A stretch of DNA of 64,000 nucleotides from NCBI GenBank assembly GCA_025716815.1, contig JAIXMN010000009.1, forward strand, positions 62,001 through 126,000, read 5' to 3'. Positions 33,458 to 45,394 of the stretch are shown piece after piece. The notes below the pieces were generated by a model. The model saw only the letters and a program-made list of their open reading frames with translations, did not search any database and had not been told where the DNA came from. Position 1 is the first letter of the stretch, and every line of letters starts with the position of its first letter. The DNA comes from Dichotomocladium elegans (Eukaryota > Mucoromycota > Mucoromycetes > Mucorales > Lichtheimiaceae). The translations under genes and the position numbers were made by a program.

Positions 33458-34485
33458 TTATCGTGAGGTGTTGACAAGATAAACGTCAGACATGTTTTCT
33501 AGCTGGAGATTTCGTCGTGGCATGCGCTCGGCAAAGAACGTGTGAATTATGCGCCATTCAGCTGCCGAGCTAGGCATTGTGTGATCCTTGTTGGATATAA
33601 AGGCTTGATTGGCAATTACATCTGCCGAACAGAGGCGCTGGATGACTGCGAACTAGTATAAAAGGCATTAGTATCATGCTCTCTACTTTCACTAGATCAA
33701 TACCCGTTTACCTTTTTTTCAGCAGTCGCGCGATTTCCTATTGTCCGATCTTTCTCACCCTGGGTGACAAGAATATAGCCACCATATCCATTCTCAATCT
33801 TCTTTTCATGGTGTTGTTCTTCTAACAGATATCCGCTGATGCTTATCACTCCTCCTAGATTCCGTATGTCACCGAAAAGTACTTGGTCCAGAGCTACTGT
33901 GCCACCTTGGGAAAATCCGAAAAGAAAGATGCGTGTAGGTTCAAAACCGCAGTCATCGACTAAGTGTCGCAATAGTTCGGCCACAAGTTTACGTGTCCGA
34001 ACCAGCCCCTTGAAGCGTTCCGGATGAGCAGATGTCAGCACTGTTTTTTTTAAGGCGGCCAGTCTGTGTGAGAGAGAAAGAAGGACAAAGGGCATGTGCT
34101 TGTCTTGCATATACCCGATATGGAACTTACTTTCGCCCGTCAAAAAATCAAAGCTTGGAAACCACTGGAAGGAGCCCTCCAGGTAAGGAACAGGCTCAGG
34201 CGCCTGAACTGCCAGCGTGGCTGTTTGTGGGAGTTTAAGCTTTGTGCCCAAAGATGCGAATGGACCCTTCGAGTCGCCTGTTCACATAATCATCTTAAAT
34301 ACGCGGCGTTATGCAGAAAAGGAAGAGGCATGGTTCGTACCGAGACCATGAAAAAGAATAAGAAGATTAAAGTCAATGCCATCCGCACTTGGTGAGTAGT
34401 CAAACTGAAGTTTGCATTTCTTTTGGCTCGGCGGTGTAGCCCTATTTTTCTGGCTATGGGGTGATTCGACGCTGATCGACTGCAT
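33458..34485 (-). CDS. Phospholipase/carboxylesterase family hydrolase (acyl-protein thioesterase-like)
   Basis: Four exons on the minus strand: 34485-34341, 34277-34131, 34040-33712 and 33652-33458, 271 residues. Motifs of the family are in order: NLLILFHGLGD, KLPQTATLAVQAPEPVPYL, FQWFPSFD, the nucleophile elbow FGFSQGG, the acid Asp in VTQGEKD, and the His in KDHTMPSSAAEW. It resembles acyl-protein thioesterases and a wider fungal esterase group; substrates could be S-acyl proteins or small esters. The second intron ends at AAAACAG (34041), just after an A8 run; the nearer CACAG site would break the frame. It shares a 96-base divergent promoter with Elp2 and overlaps 3' UTR space with the prenylcysteine oxidase gene. 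Confidence 0.82.
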
Positions 34486-34581
34486 ACGCTTCGTTTTTAT
34501 GCTAAGAAAGTAAAGAGGTGGTAAAAAAAAGGGCGTCGCAGGCTCAAAAAAATTTGAATTTGTCCGTCTTTCCCTTTACTC
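34486..34581. promoter_or_regulatory. 96-bp divergent promoter (thioesterase-like gene / ELP2)
   Basis: The start codons of the two opposite-strand genes are separated by only these 96 bases, so both core promoters and 5' leaders must fit here or overlap coding DNA. It contains A- and T-rich tracts (A8 near 34523-34530, and GGCTC then A6) but no clear TATA box. Confidence 0.6.
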
Positions 34582-37500
34582 ATGCCACGCATTTCAAGAG
34601 AATATATTTCAATTGGCTGCAATCGAACAACGCATGCCGCCTCGTGGGGCGTGAGTGGTCTAGTTGCTTTTGGCGCTAACCATTTAGTTGCTCTATATAA
34701 CCCATTGGTATGGTACACATGCTGGAGAATATATTCGGGCAGCTGACACCGCGCAGGACGATCGCAACACCGGCATTCAAGAGACACTTCCTGGGCATAC
34801 CAACCGTGTCATTTGCGTTGAATTTGTTGAGCGAGGTATGCTGGAAACACGACAATGGGAGATCATGTCTAGACAGAAAGAAAAGATAACATGAAAGATA
34901 CAATAGGTCACGAAAATAAACTCGAGGATGTCGCTTTGATTTCTGGATCTGCCGACAAGACGGCTAAGGTTTGGAAAAAAAACGCTGCAGGAGAATGGAT
35001 CAACTCGGCAACTATGACAGGCCACACAGGTGCAGTGGAAGCCATTGGTTGCATGCGGTCCGAATCGATCCTGGGAGACCGGGACTTGATTGTTACGGGT
35101 GGCGCCGATGGAACCATCCGCGTGTGGGAGCGTATCGTTGTAGACGACAGCCACGGTAAGTACAGGGATACAGATGCAGCGTTATAATGCAATGATGCTT
35201 AATTCACTGGCTGGATATTGCAGATCAAGTCACCCAGCTTCAGGTTTTGGATTGCGGCAACAAATATCCAACATCTTTGGCGCTTGCTTATCTTCCCGGG
35301 ACTAAAGGTAATTCTATGTCTCCTAATGCATCACAGCAGGGCTTACATCAATATCATTCCAGTGCCTGTTCTGGCTTGCGGTCATACCGACAAAAAGATT
35401 TCAATTTTCGTTCAACAGCAATCGAAATTCGAAAAAGTTCACGTCTTACAAGGCCACGATAACTGGGTCCGTTCACTTGCATTCGCGACCTACACGGGTG
35501 TACAGCAAGACAAGACTGGTACCAATCATACACTGAAGAATGGGGATCTGATGCTTGCGAGCGGTTCGCAGGACAGGTATATTCGCTTGTGGAAGATCTC
35601 ACCATATCAACCACCAACTCGACCACCGTCTACCGCCCCGCCCGCACCTAACAATGGTCTAACGGATGACCTACTCCAAGCTCTACAGGAGAGTGCATTG
35701 TGAGTACTTTTTTTCTTTGTGAGACAGGATAACGCAAGAGGGATAAATGTTTGGTTAGTGACAAAATAAATACATAGAACGGGAGAAGCTGTCGAGCTGA
35801 GCACGAAGGCACACCTTGTCGAAGTTAATCAAGATGGCCGGTAAGTTTCTATTTGTTAGTATCCGACAATTACTTACTGAGCGTATGCTTTTTTTAGGAA
35901 ACAGCAATTTTCATTGATGTTCGAAGCCTTGTTAATGGGACATGATGACTGGGTTTACAGTGTGTGTTGGGAACGCCCTAGGATGATGGTTGATAATGAC
36001 GGGAAGCAGAAATATACCCAGCCTATGCGTCTGCTTTCTGCATCGAGCGATAAGTCCATGATGATTTGGAGTCCTGATCCAGATACTGGTGTCTGGGTGA
36101 ACGAGGTGCGTAGTTACAATAGGAGTGCTGGATCATCATGTTACTTATTTCATGGACTTAGGTGCGCATGGGTGACATTGGTGGTAACAGCAATCTCGGA
36201 TTCTGCGGCGCGTTATTCAGCCCGGCGGGAAGTCACCTTCTCTCGCACGGTGCCAATGGCTCATTCCACTTGTGGAAGAATGTTTCCGCTGAAGAGGGTA
36301 AGTGCCTCCACTGGATATCGCCTTCTTGTCATAAGTCGTTAACATTCTGAGGTATCAGGAGATAACCGATGGATTCCCCAAGTATCTATCAGTGGTCACT
36401 TTAAAGCGGTTGAATGTGTTTCTTGGGATCCAAAGTCGCGTTTCTTGATCTCTGCCAGGTATTGTCTGCTTAGAATCCCAGCTTGACTTTTTTAGTGCTC
36501 ATTTTGGTGCGTACGATAGTCTTGATCAGACCGCACGTCTTTTTGCACCCTGGAATCGCGATGTCGCAGGGAAAAAAGTGACTTCATGGCATGAGATGGG
36601 CAGACCTCAGATCCACGGCTATGACCTCAAGTGCATATCGTTTATTCATGATTGGCAATATGTATGCGGTGCTGACGAGAAGGTGCTGCGTGTTTTTGAC
36701 GCTCCGAAATCATGTGTTGCAAGTCTATCGGTGTTAACAGGCGACAAGTCTATGCTTTCTGACACAGTACGTTGGTGATATATTTCCATTGTTTATGATA
36801 AAGACTCAACGATGTGCTATATAGGCCAGCAGACCTGTCGGTGCCAATCTGCCTGCGTTAGGCCTATCCAATAAGGCTGTGTTTGAGGGTGATATTGACG
36901 AAATGGCCAACGCAGAGGAGGATCACACGACTTTACAAAGCTACTCTCATACGTCATCTACGCCAACTGCTTTAATGGAGGTGATGGAACACCCTCCTTT
37001 CGAAGAGCATCTTCTGCAGCACACGCTTTGGCCGGAAGTTGAAAAGCTGTATGTGAAAGAACAAGTGAAATAACAACCGTCAGGGTAACTCATCCCTCCT
37101 CTCAGTTATGGTCACGGATATGAAATCTTCTGCGTTGAAGCAACCCATGACGGAAAATTCATTGCATCTGCATGCAAGGTAAACCAAGGCGAAACCTTAA
37201 TAGCGGCATGGTTAATAGATATTGGTTTGTAATGGTGTGTTTAGGCTGCAGCACCAGAGCATGCGGTTATCCGCCTCTTTGAGACGAGCACCTGGAAAGA
37301 GGTAAAAACAAAAATTGCCGTCCATGCACTAACCGTGACGCGAGTGCGATTCTCTCACAACGATCGATGGCTGTTAAGCGTCTCTCGCGATCGTGTGTGG
37401 GCCTTATCGGAGCGAACAAATGACCAAGGTTAGATTTCATATCGATAAGAGTGGCTTGAACCTTGGCAGAATGAACTGATATTTGAAGGGTACTGTGCCA

Positions 37501-37999
37501 GATATGCCATACAAAGTTGTTGCACAGAACAAGGCACATGCTCGTATTATCTGGGATTGTTCCTGGACTCACGATGACCGCGCTTTTGCCACCGGTTCTC
37601 GTGACAAGACCATCAAGATATGGACACAGGAAGGATCAGAATGGAGGTGCTCTGCTACGATTAAAACCAATGAAGCAGTTACTTCTGTTGAATTTGCTCC
37701 TGGATTTATCGACGGTCGTTACATACTTGCTGTCGGCATGGAGAATGGCAAGATTCAGATGTACTCAGCAGATGAGAAAGATATCTGTCAGTGGTCACTT
37801 TGGTCTGACGTGGATGAAAGGTAAGATAATCTGATCCTGTTTTTTTCCCCTATTGTTGGCGCTAAGTTTTCTGGATAGGCTGTGCCATGTCGGCGTTGTT
37901 GAATCGCTATCTTGGCGTACACATCCGAGTGTCCAGGGTTTATTTCAGTTGGCATCTGGTGGCCAAGATCACTCAGTTCGTATTCTCAACGTACAATAA
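34582..37999 (+). CDS. ELP2: Elongator complex subunit Elp2 (WD40 protein)
   Basis: Fifteen exons: 34582-34707, 34757-34835, 34907-35155, 35224-35307, 35363-35699, 35778-35840, 35898-36105, 36162-36297, 36359-36458, 36520-36766, 36825-37048, 37106-37178, 37245-37428, 37489-37820 and 37879-37999, about 853 residues. It starts ISIGCNRTTHAASWG, typical of Elp2, and carries two WD40 propellers with blades such as ISGSADKTAKVWKK, VTGGADGTIRVWER, LASGSQDRYIRLWKI, LSASSDKSMMIWSP, LISASLDQTARLFAPW, LLSVSRDRVWAL and FATGSRDKTIKIW. Elp2 is a scaffold of Elongator, which modifies tRNA wobble uridines. All junctions keep phase except the exon 13-14 intron (37429-37488), where GT-AG splicing leaves one extra base; a 1-bp sequence error or unusual splice site is likely. 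Confidence 0.92.
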
Positions 38000-38298
38000 A
38001 AATATATACTGGAGCCGTTGGCTTTGTGCCATAGACAATCAACTAGGATCTGAAATTGCGCATTGTTCAAAACGCACTGCGAATCACAGCGGTCTTTCAA
38101 TTCTGTGGGTAAGGGAGATTGGGTAGGAGGCAGGGAACGGGGCTGCCCTCTGGATAGCGGCCATTTGGCCGTGAAGACCTCCAACTTCCTTTTTCCGTAA
38201 AGGGGTGCGTAAAATGGGCCGATGAATGGATTGAAAGATGGATGGATACTGAGGATGGATGGATTAACGATATTTTTGGAATATATAGTTATATTGAA
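38000..38298. other. Intergenic region upstream of ribosomal protein uL2
   Basis: 299 bases holding the ELP2 3' end and the uL2 promoter. ATGGATGGAT-type short repeats lie at about 38221-38270 and an AT-rich TATATA element at about 38280-38295, immediately before the ATG. Confidence 0.4.
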
Positions 38299-39229
38299 AT
38301 GGGTCGCGTCATTCGTGCTCAGAGAAAAGGTGCCGGAAGTGTTTTCAAGGCCCACACCGTCGGTCGCAAGGGTGCCGCTCAATTCCGTGTCTCTGACTAT
38401 GCCGAGCGCCACGGTTACATTCGTGGTCTCGTCAAGGAGATTGTCCACGACCCTGGACGAGGTGCTCCCCTCGCCAAGGTGAATTGCAGAGAACGAGAGA
38501 AAGGATGTATAAATTACGAATTATACTCTAAAACGGGATTTCTATATAGGTCGTCTTCCGTGACCCCTACAAGTAAATGTCAAACGATACACACACAATC
38601 GCATATTATACAACAATACGGTATTGACACGGGCGTCTGCGCGAACGCGCCTCCCCTCTCCTTTTAGGTATAAGCTTCGTACCGAGACTTTCATCGCCAC
38701 CGAAGGCATGTACACCGGTCAGTTCGTCTACTGCGGTAAGAAGGCTACCTTGAACATTGGCAATGTTCTTCCTCTTGCGTCGATGCCCGAGGGTACCATC
38801 ATCTGCAACGTTGAGGAGAAGGCCGGTGACCGTGGAGCTATTGCTCGCACCTCCGGTAACTACGCTACCATTATCGGCCACGGCGAAGATGGCAAGACCC
38901 GTATCCGTCTTCCCTCTGGCGCCAAGAAGATTGTTTCCTCAAGCGCTCGCGCCGCTGTCGGCATTGTTGCCGGCGGTGGTCGTATCGACAAGCCCTTGCT
39001 TAAGGCCGGTCGTGCCTACCACCAAGCCAAGGCTAAGCGTAACAACTGGCCTCGCACTCGTGGTGTTGCGATGAACCCCGTTGACCATCCTCACGGTGGT
39101 GGTAACCATCAGCACATTGGTAAGGCCTCCACCATCTCCCGCAGCGCTCCTGCTGGTCAGAAGGTCGGTCTTATTGCTGCCAGACGTACCGGTCTCTTGC
39201 GCGGTACCAAGAAGGTCAAGGATCAGTAA
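38299..39229 (+). CDS. RPL2: 60S ribosomal protein uL2 (yeast Rpl2, animal RPL8)
   Basis: Three exons: 38299-38478, 38550-38572 and 38668-39229, 254 residues, the same length as yeast Rpl2. The start [18 protein letters not shown] and the block [21 protein letters not shown] are diagnostic. The latter holds the conserved histidine near the peptidyl-transferase centre. uL2 is needed for subunit joining and peptidyl transfer. The middle exon is only 23 bases (VVFRDPYK). The coding sequence is visibly richer in C-ending preferred codons than its neighbours, as expected for a highly expressed gene. A poly(A) signal AATAAA lies at 39246-39251. Confidence 0.97.
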
Positions 39230-39401
39230 ATTCATGCATGTTTGTAATAAAGAAAGGAAAAAAAAAAAACGAAAATCTCCCACTTTAGCATACGTGAAAA
39301 AGGAATATGCCATGTGAATTTGAGAGCTCGAGGGGAAAGCGCGGGAAAGTCGCTCAGCGATTCCTTTTTTTTCCCTTTAACAAAAATCTAGAGAACGGGC
39401 C

Positions 39402-41051
39402 ATGCCTGATTTGCAATCGATCAGAAGTTACGCAAGAAAGCATCGCAATGGGATTCTCGCCACTATCTTTATTAGTGTATGCGGTTATCTGGCCAGTCGT
39501 TATGCTAAAGAACAATTGTTGGAAAACCAGAAGCGAGCAGCTGCTGAACGCGATACGAAGCTAAAGTACCTAGCGTTTATTTTTATTTTATGATGTCCTC
39601 GGTCCTATTATTGACGTGAACAGTTTCAAGAAGCGTTTTCAGCAGAACCAGAACGATTGCGTTTTTACGGTGCTGTCGCTCTTGCCGACATTAGGGGATC
39701 AAATCCTAAACGAGATGAATGTCGAGGTTTACTGGACGAGATTACAAGAATCCCGGAAACTCGAAAAGCAATTGCAGCAGCAGCAGCAGCAGCGTGACCA
39801 CAGCAATAATGGCAATGATGTGCTGACGATGACCGCCGAACAACAAGCAATAGAAAGCAGGATCCTTGAGAAAGAACAGAAATATCAGCTTTGGGAAGAA
39901 ATCAAAGTTCAAAGTATGTTTGACAGCGCAATACAGATAAAATACCAGAGAAATATAGTTGCTTATTGACAAAACGGACACTCTCTTTGGTCATATTCAG
40001 GCTTTTCCCGGTCATTGACCACGCTCTACTCGGTAACAATGCTGACGCTTCTGACCTATCTTCAGCTGGATCTCCTTGGACGGTTTGCGTATGTGTGGAC
40101 GGCGTCGATGGCAAATAAACGTGAGCCAGTTATGCAATTCCATCATGAGCAGCAGCAAGCGCAATGTCATACAGACGAGGTAGGCCCTATCGACCCGCAG
40201 ACGGAGGACATATACTTGAGCACGAGCTGGTGGCTGCTCCATCGTGGCTGGCGGATATATGCCAAACAAGTCGAAACGGCTGTGCACGACGTGATTAGCA
40301 GGTTTAGAGTTCCAGATTTCCGTTGATTTTATCGGTATGGCTCATCTCCATTTTTATATATGTATAGTTTGCCCCTCAAGCGGATCGTCACTTGTCACGA
40401 TGCTCAAATAGTCGTGGGAAAACTTCGAAAGCAGATCGAGAACCTTGAGGATAGCAGCAAGACAAGGTAATACGCTACTGGGGAGATAACGGATCGTGAG
40501 ATGTTGACATCGATCATTCTTAGGCTGTCATCATACGTGTTTCCCAATGATAATGAGGCGGTCCGGGAGATGCTGTTTGAGATGGGCTATGCAAACGCAC
40601 CACCAGATGCACTAGCTAAACTCAAACGGTTAATGGATGCGACGAAAAGCTACATGAATAGGTATAAGAGCATCTTTTTTCTCCACATCCTGCTACAGGA
40701 ATAGCTCTATTAAACCTTTCTCCATATGATGTGTGTCGGTGCACTTTATTTATAGTCCTGAGTTTAATCGACTCTATGTAGCTTGCCTGGATCGCGTTTT
40801 CCAAATCTTCCATCAGCATGCCTTTGGAGGAGGCCATGACGAGGATCCAGCTGCAAAAAGAGTGACGTTGGCCAACCTGTTGCCGGCCGTCAGCCGACAA
40901 GCTCACCGAATCATTGCTGGCAGCGAGTATTTGAATGTATGCGATTTCTAACAGGCTTATCTCTAGAGCACAGGCTGACGGGCTAGATATTTAGGAACTC
41001 GCGTACTGTAACGAGGTGAAAGAATTTTCCGCCCTGATCAACAAGCAATAA
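39402..41051 (+). CDS. PEX3: Peroxisomal biogenesis factor Pex3
   Basis: Seven exons: 39402-39565, 39624-39913, 40001-40301, 40368-40466, 40524-40661, 40756-40936 and 40995-41051, 409 residues in continuous phase. The N-terminus has the Pex3 membrane anchor (RNGILATIFISVCGYLASRYAKEQL) followed by the basic and coiled RDTKLNFKKRFQQNQNDC block. Next come TVLSLLPTLGDQIL, a Gln repeat (about residues 105-111) and LWEEIKVQSFSRSLTTLYSV. Pex3 anchors Pex19 to the peroxisomal or ER membrane, so peroxisomal membrane proteins can be inserted. It lies 172 bases after the uL2 stop. The Gln run (CAG repeat, about 39774-39791) is probably length-variable. Confidence 0.92.
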
Positions 41052-41899
41052 GCTACGGGGTACATCAAAAAATAGCAATTAACTGTACAAGTGCTGTGGA
41101 TTAAACCAGCGCAATACGAAACATAGTGGTCCTCGTTGCATTTACCGCTCAAAGTGACGAAATAGCAGGAGCACATAGACCGGTTCGTCGTCTTATTCGT
41201 GGGGATGGAGCAGAGTGGGTATCATGGGACACTGCGAGACAGTCTTGTACTGTATGCTGTAGCTGCTTTTTCGTTGTTCCAATTCAGTGCATCAATAAAA
41301 TTATGTGGTAACTTGGCTTTGTGCCAATAGTGGAATGGCAATGGTCCCTCTTGGACCAATTAGGCGAGTATGATCTCCTATGGCAGGAAACAGAGTTTTC
41401 AGCCTTGAAGGAGATGATCGCAACATCAAGACCGTCCAGTTGTTGTACCCTTAGATCCTGTCAGGTCTACACCGATATTGCTTTCGAATATCACAGCGCC
41501 GATGCCACAAATGCGCTTGGCGTTGATGCTTCATTGCTCGATAGTCAAGTAGCGGTTTAGAAAAGTTAGTTCGAGAAAAACCTCGGCTGTACCAAGGTCT
41601 ATCCCTCTACCATAAGTTTGATCGGCGTGAAATTTCATGCTATCTTTCTCTGCCTCTGAGCACCTATAATTTTCTGTCAAATACTCTAATTCGTCATGCT
41701 CTATGGATCTACTTTATTCGGAAAATTGTGGTAAAGAACAGGTATCGCGCTAACAGCCATTCCTCAGAGGATACCTGTGGTACTTGGTATTTCCACAAAA
41801 CGAACTCGTTTACGTTTATCGCCTCTTTATGTCTTTCTTTTTTTAGTCTTGGACCGCTCGCATAAAGTATATTACCAGTCGGCATCCCATCCGTGAAGA
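41052..41899. other. Intergenic region, no supported gene
   Basis: About 0.85 kb. A plus-strand frame at 41321-41560 starts with MPIVEWQWSLLDQLGEYDLL but has no recognisable family and no splice-linked partner; it may be a relic. The rest is AT-rich. Confidence 0.4.
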
Positions 41900-42610
41900 T
41901 GTTTTATACGGATATATTTAGAGGTTGGTTCGATCTATAGCACTGCAGAGGACATTTTAGAGGTAATCGAGGGTCTCATAATTATCAGTACTGAAACGAT
42001 TGGCAAGAATGGCTCTGTCGATACTTAACAAAGCCCGAATAATAGGGCAGCACGGTGGGCCAAACATTCTTTGCATTTGCTTTTCTGTTTTAAAAGAACC
42101 TAGAACTTAACTCTTCGTAGCTTACCAGAACTTTTCCTCGGTATCGATATACTAGAGATAACTATCCGTCTTTCCATTGTAGTCCTAACGAAGCTGAGAT
42201 CTTGTCCTTTCCTTGTAAACTCAGGTCGACACGGCCTCTTCCTTTTCTTGGGATAGTGGGTGCGGAAGCCGGAAGCTTTAAACTGCAGAGAACCCATTAA
42301 TCGGATCACGCGATCCTACGCTTTATGTTAATACAGAATTAGACTCATCAAGAAATGCGCTGCTGAATCTTTCCAACGGTCTCTCTGTCTATAGGATTAA
42401 ACTGAGACTTTCTTAGTATTAACTTGCATACATTCTTCATAAATCGACGAAGAATCATTTTAGATAGCTTTGAAGACGCCGAAATCCCTTGGACATTTGC
42501 TCTAAGGTAGTAGATGGATTTTCATCAGACAGTTCCAAAATAGCATGTTCTTCTTCCCAACATCAACTTGAAAATCCGACACTGCATTGGTTAGTATCAC
42601 GTTGTGTTGC
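41900..42610 (-). mobile_element. Decayed IS630/Tc1-mariner-type transposase relic
   Basis: Read on the minus strand, short stretches in different frames match the order of a DDE transposase of the IS630/Tc1 group. These are EEHAILELSDENPSTTLEQM (about 42560-42501, a helix-turn-helix start), MKNVCKLILRKSQFNPIDRE (about 42443-42384), AFLDESN followed by a stop (about 42359-42339, the catalytic-Asp strand), and KKRKRP (about 42250-42233). Stops and frame changes separate these blocks, so it is not functional. No terminal inverted repeats were found by eye. The exact limits are approximate. Confidence 0.5.
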
Positions 42611-43775
42611 TTCTTTCATCGGAATGTCTGTATTCCCTTTTATTTTTTATTTTTTTGCTTGAAGATATGAACAGCTACCATTTCAGACTTACTGATGCAA
42701 TGTATATAGATTACGTAAGTTTCTGAGTGGGAACAAGGAGATCGAAGAGGGTACAATAACATGGTCCTGGCCATCCATGCCGCGAGATTGGTTGTTCACT
42801 TCAGAGTGCTGAATGTGCATAGAAGGGAAAGGCATCGAAGAGCAGAGGTGTTTTTATAGAGGGTGATTTTGTGCGACATCTTGGGAAATTGCGTTAAGAG
42901 CAATATGAAACAATAGGTGAAACATGGGATTTTTTTAATACCGTTAATGTCCGTATCGGGAAAAATCAGTTCCCGCACCCTCGAGATAAAAAAGAGTGAG
43001 GACTATGAGCGAGCGAATGTTGAATGAGTGGTCGAAAATTCAGGACCCTCGTGACAAGATATTCAGGGAGAAAAGAGGAAGGGGTGGGAGAAGGAGCAGC
43101 AGGAGCAGGAACAGGAGGAGGGGGGGGGAGGAGGGTTTTGGGCCCAAAGTATTAAGTGACTGAATTTACTAAGCCCGGCCAGCGGATATTTCATAGCCCA
43201 CCGCGCCCTCCACAAGGGTGGTGGTGCAAACAGACCTCAAGTTCTCATCCAGCATCTATAAGGTACGCATTGCCAGTTTCTTTCTTGTTTTCTTTTGGGC
43301 TATGTAAAGGAGCAGAGAAGAAGTTCACAACAGCAGGACGCATCTGAGATGGAAAGAATTGGGTGCATTTTGTTGATGGGCTGTGATGGTGTATGGCATT
43401 ACGAAGAAAAAAAAAACGCATGCCCCGGTACAGCCCTCACTTCGCCCATGACATTTGTTTCCATCTCTGAACTTGCATCAAGGGGAAGATGTAGGAGATG
43501 AGAGATGTGAAAATAGTATAGCAGGGAGTTGGAGGGGCTTTTTCTACGAGAGTGCGTTGCTTTGTGCTCCGTTGGTTTTTTTTCCTACTGTTATTGTTGG
43601 CTTCTTTCTTTCTCTCTTTCTCTCTCTCTCTCCTTCTTCTCCGTCTAACGCTATTTTTCCATTTCGCATTTTTCCTTTTCTCTCTTTTCTCTCTAGTCCC
43701 ACAACTGCAATTCAGGTAAACAATCTGAGTCCCTTTCTGCTCACTGAGGCTGCTCATCTGAGTCCCACGTTTAGA
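42611..43775. other. Intergenic region upstream of Rho1
   Basis: About 1.2 kb. A purine-rich stretch with a G9 run lies at about 43070-43140. A long CT-rich tract (about 43605-43700) ending in a possible 3' splice site (CAATTCAG near 43716) suggests a leader intron of the Rho1 gene. No coding gene is supported. Confidence 0.45.
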
Positions 43776-44089
43776 ATGTCCGAAATCAGAAGGAAGCTTG
43801 TCATTGTCGGTGATGGTGCTTGCGGTAAGACCTGTCTCTTGATCGTCTTCTCCAAGGGTACTTTCCCTGAGGTAAGTTTGGTTGGTCGAGCGCCCAATGT
43901 AAGACCGAGTTAACTGATTAGGCGCACTCTAGTTCTACGTCCCCACGGTTTTTGAGAACTACGTTGCCGATGTTGACGTGGACGGAAAGCACGTGGAGCT
44001 GGCTTTGTGGGATACTGCTGGTACGTAGTCTCAAATGCACACACACCGTACGCACACATTCCACCATGGTTTGTGTTCGTGTGCATGAG

Positions 44090-44121
<32 letters not shown>

Positions 44122-44731
44122 TGTGTGTGTGTGTGTGTGTGTGTGCGCAAATCAGCAACGCAACATAGGGTTACTCAACATTGGCTTGTTGGTCTGCCGC
44201 GATCCCGTAGGTCAGGAGGATTACGATCGCCTTCGGCCCTTGTCCTATCCTGATTCGCACGTTATTTTGATCTGTTTTGCTGTCGATTCTCCCGACTCGC
44301 TGGATAACGTCCAGGAAAAGGTCAGATGGGTTGAACGCGTAAATTTGCATGAAGCTGAACTGCGCCGATAATCATTAGTGGATTTCCGAGGTGCTCCACT
44401 TTTGCCAGGGTCTTCCTATTCTTCTTGTTGGGTGCAAGAAGGATTTGCGCAATGATCCTGCAACAATCGAGGAGCTTAGAAGAAACTCGCAGCGACCAGT
44501 TTCCTTTGAAGAGGTAAAAAATGCTTACTGCGCTTGGTAACTTTTGGGGCTCAGCGCTCATCTCATCTTTTTTTTTAGGGCGCTGGAATTGCTCAGAAAA
44601 TCAATGCCTACAAATACCTTGAATGTTCGGCCAAGACTGGAGAGGGTGTCCGTGAAGTGTTTGAGCACTCTACCAGAGCTGCACTTACTGTGAACAAGAA
44701 GAAAAAGAAGAGCGGTTGCACTGTGTTGTAG
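43776..44731 (+). CDS. RHO1: Rho-family GTPase, Rho1-type
   Basis: Five exons: 43776-43871, 43933-44020, 44211-44320, 44379-44513 and 44579-44731, 193 residues. The P-loop is GDGACGKT, switch I reads YVPTVFENY and switch [16 protein letters not shown]. The base-recognition loop is VGCKKDL, where CKKD replaces the usual NKKD or TKKD as in other Rho1 proteins, and SAK follows. The protein ends [12 protein letters not shown], a polybasic stretch and CAAX box with Leu last, predicting geranylgeranylation and plasma-membrane targeting. Rho1 activates glucan synthase and protein kinase C and organises actin. Its second intron holds an (AT)n then (GT)n microsatellite at about 44090-44144. The prenylcysteine oxidase in this window would act on the lipid residue left when such proteins are degraded. 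Confidence 0.95.
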
Positions 44732-45394
44732 ACTGTCCGTTACGACCTTGAACTCCTGATGTGCCACACTTAATTTTTCTCTCTTCACCCACTCACCCAT
44801 TTACACTCTTTATGTCACATCCATCCACACCGCCCACACAAACACCAATCTCTCTACCATTTCTATTTTCCTTTTCTCATCCAGATACTCACACCTGTGT
44901 CTTCTCTTACCCCGGCATGTCCTTTCTATGCTTAATGTGCCCCTGTACACTATAAAGAGCCTGCGTGACATGCACAAAACACAGCCTTGGCTTAGCTAAC
45001 TTTGTTTCTGAGAGAATATTTTTCTGCTGTATTCTTAATGTTTTTTGAGGGGATGGCCATAAACAGCAGCAAGCCGTCAGATACTGCGGCATTGCCAGTT
45101 CCTGCGGAGGTCAGGATCGATCTCGGTTTCCCTAACCTATCGAGGATAGGCTCTACAGGCTTGGCTGGAAGACTGATAGAAGGACGAAGAAAATGAGAAC
45201 CGACAGGTGCGGACGTTTTCCAATACTCTTTTTTTGTAACACATGACACAAAAGACAAGAACAAGCGAACCCATCCCGGTGACCATTCGATGTGACAACA
45301 TGCTTTTTTGGGGGAGGGGGAGGGGGAGAGTAGGATAAAAGGAAAGGCGTTTGACTTGGGCGGTGCACGGATATGGCGTCGGGGCATGGACAGG
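44732..45394. other. Convergent intergenic region between Rho1 and the HET-like gene
   Basis: 663 bases with pyrimidine-rich 3' UTR sequence of Rho1 (about 44775-44900) and a G-rich tract (GGGGGAGGGGGAGGGGG near 45310-45328). No coding gene is supported; plus-strand frames here lack features. Confidence 0.45.

Noticed and set aside
38939..39313. Long minus-strand open frame opposite uL2
   Set aside because: Antisense shadow of the strongly biased ribosomal protein exon.
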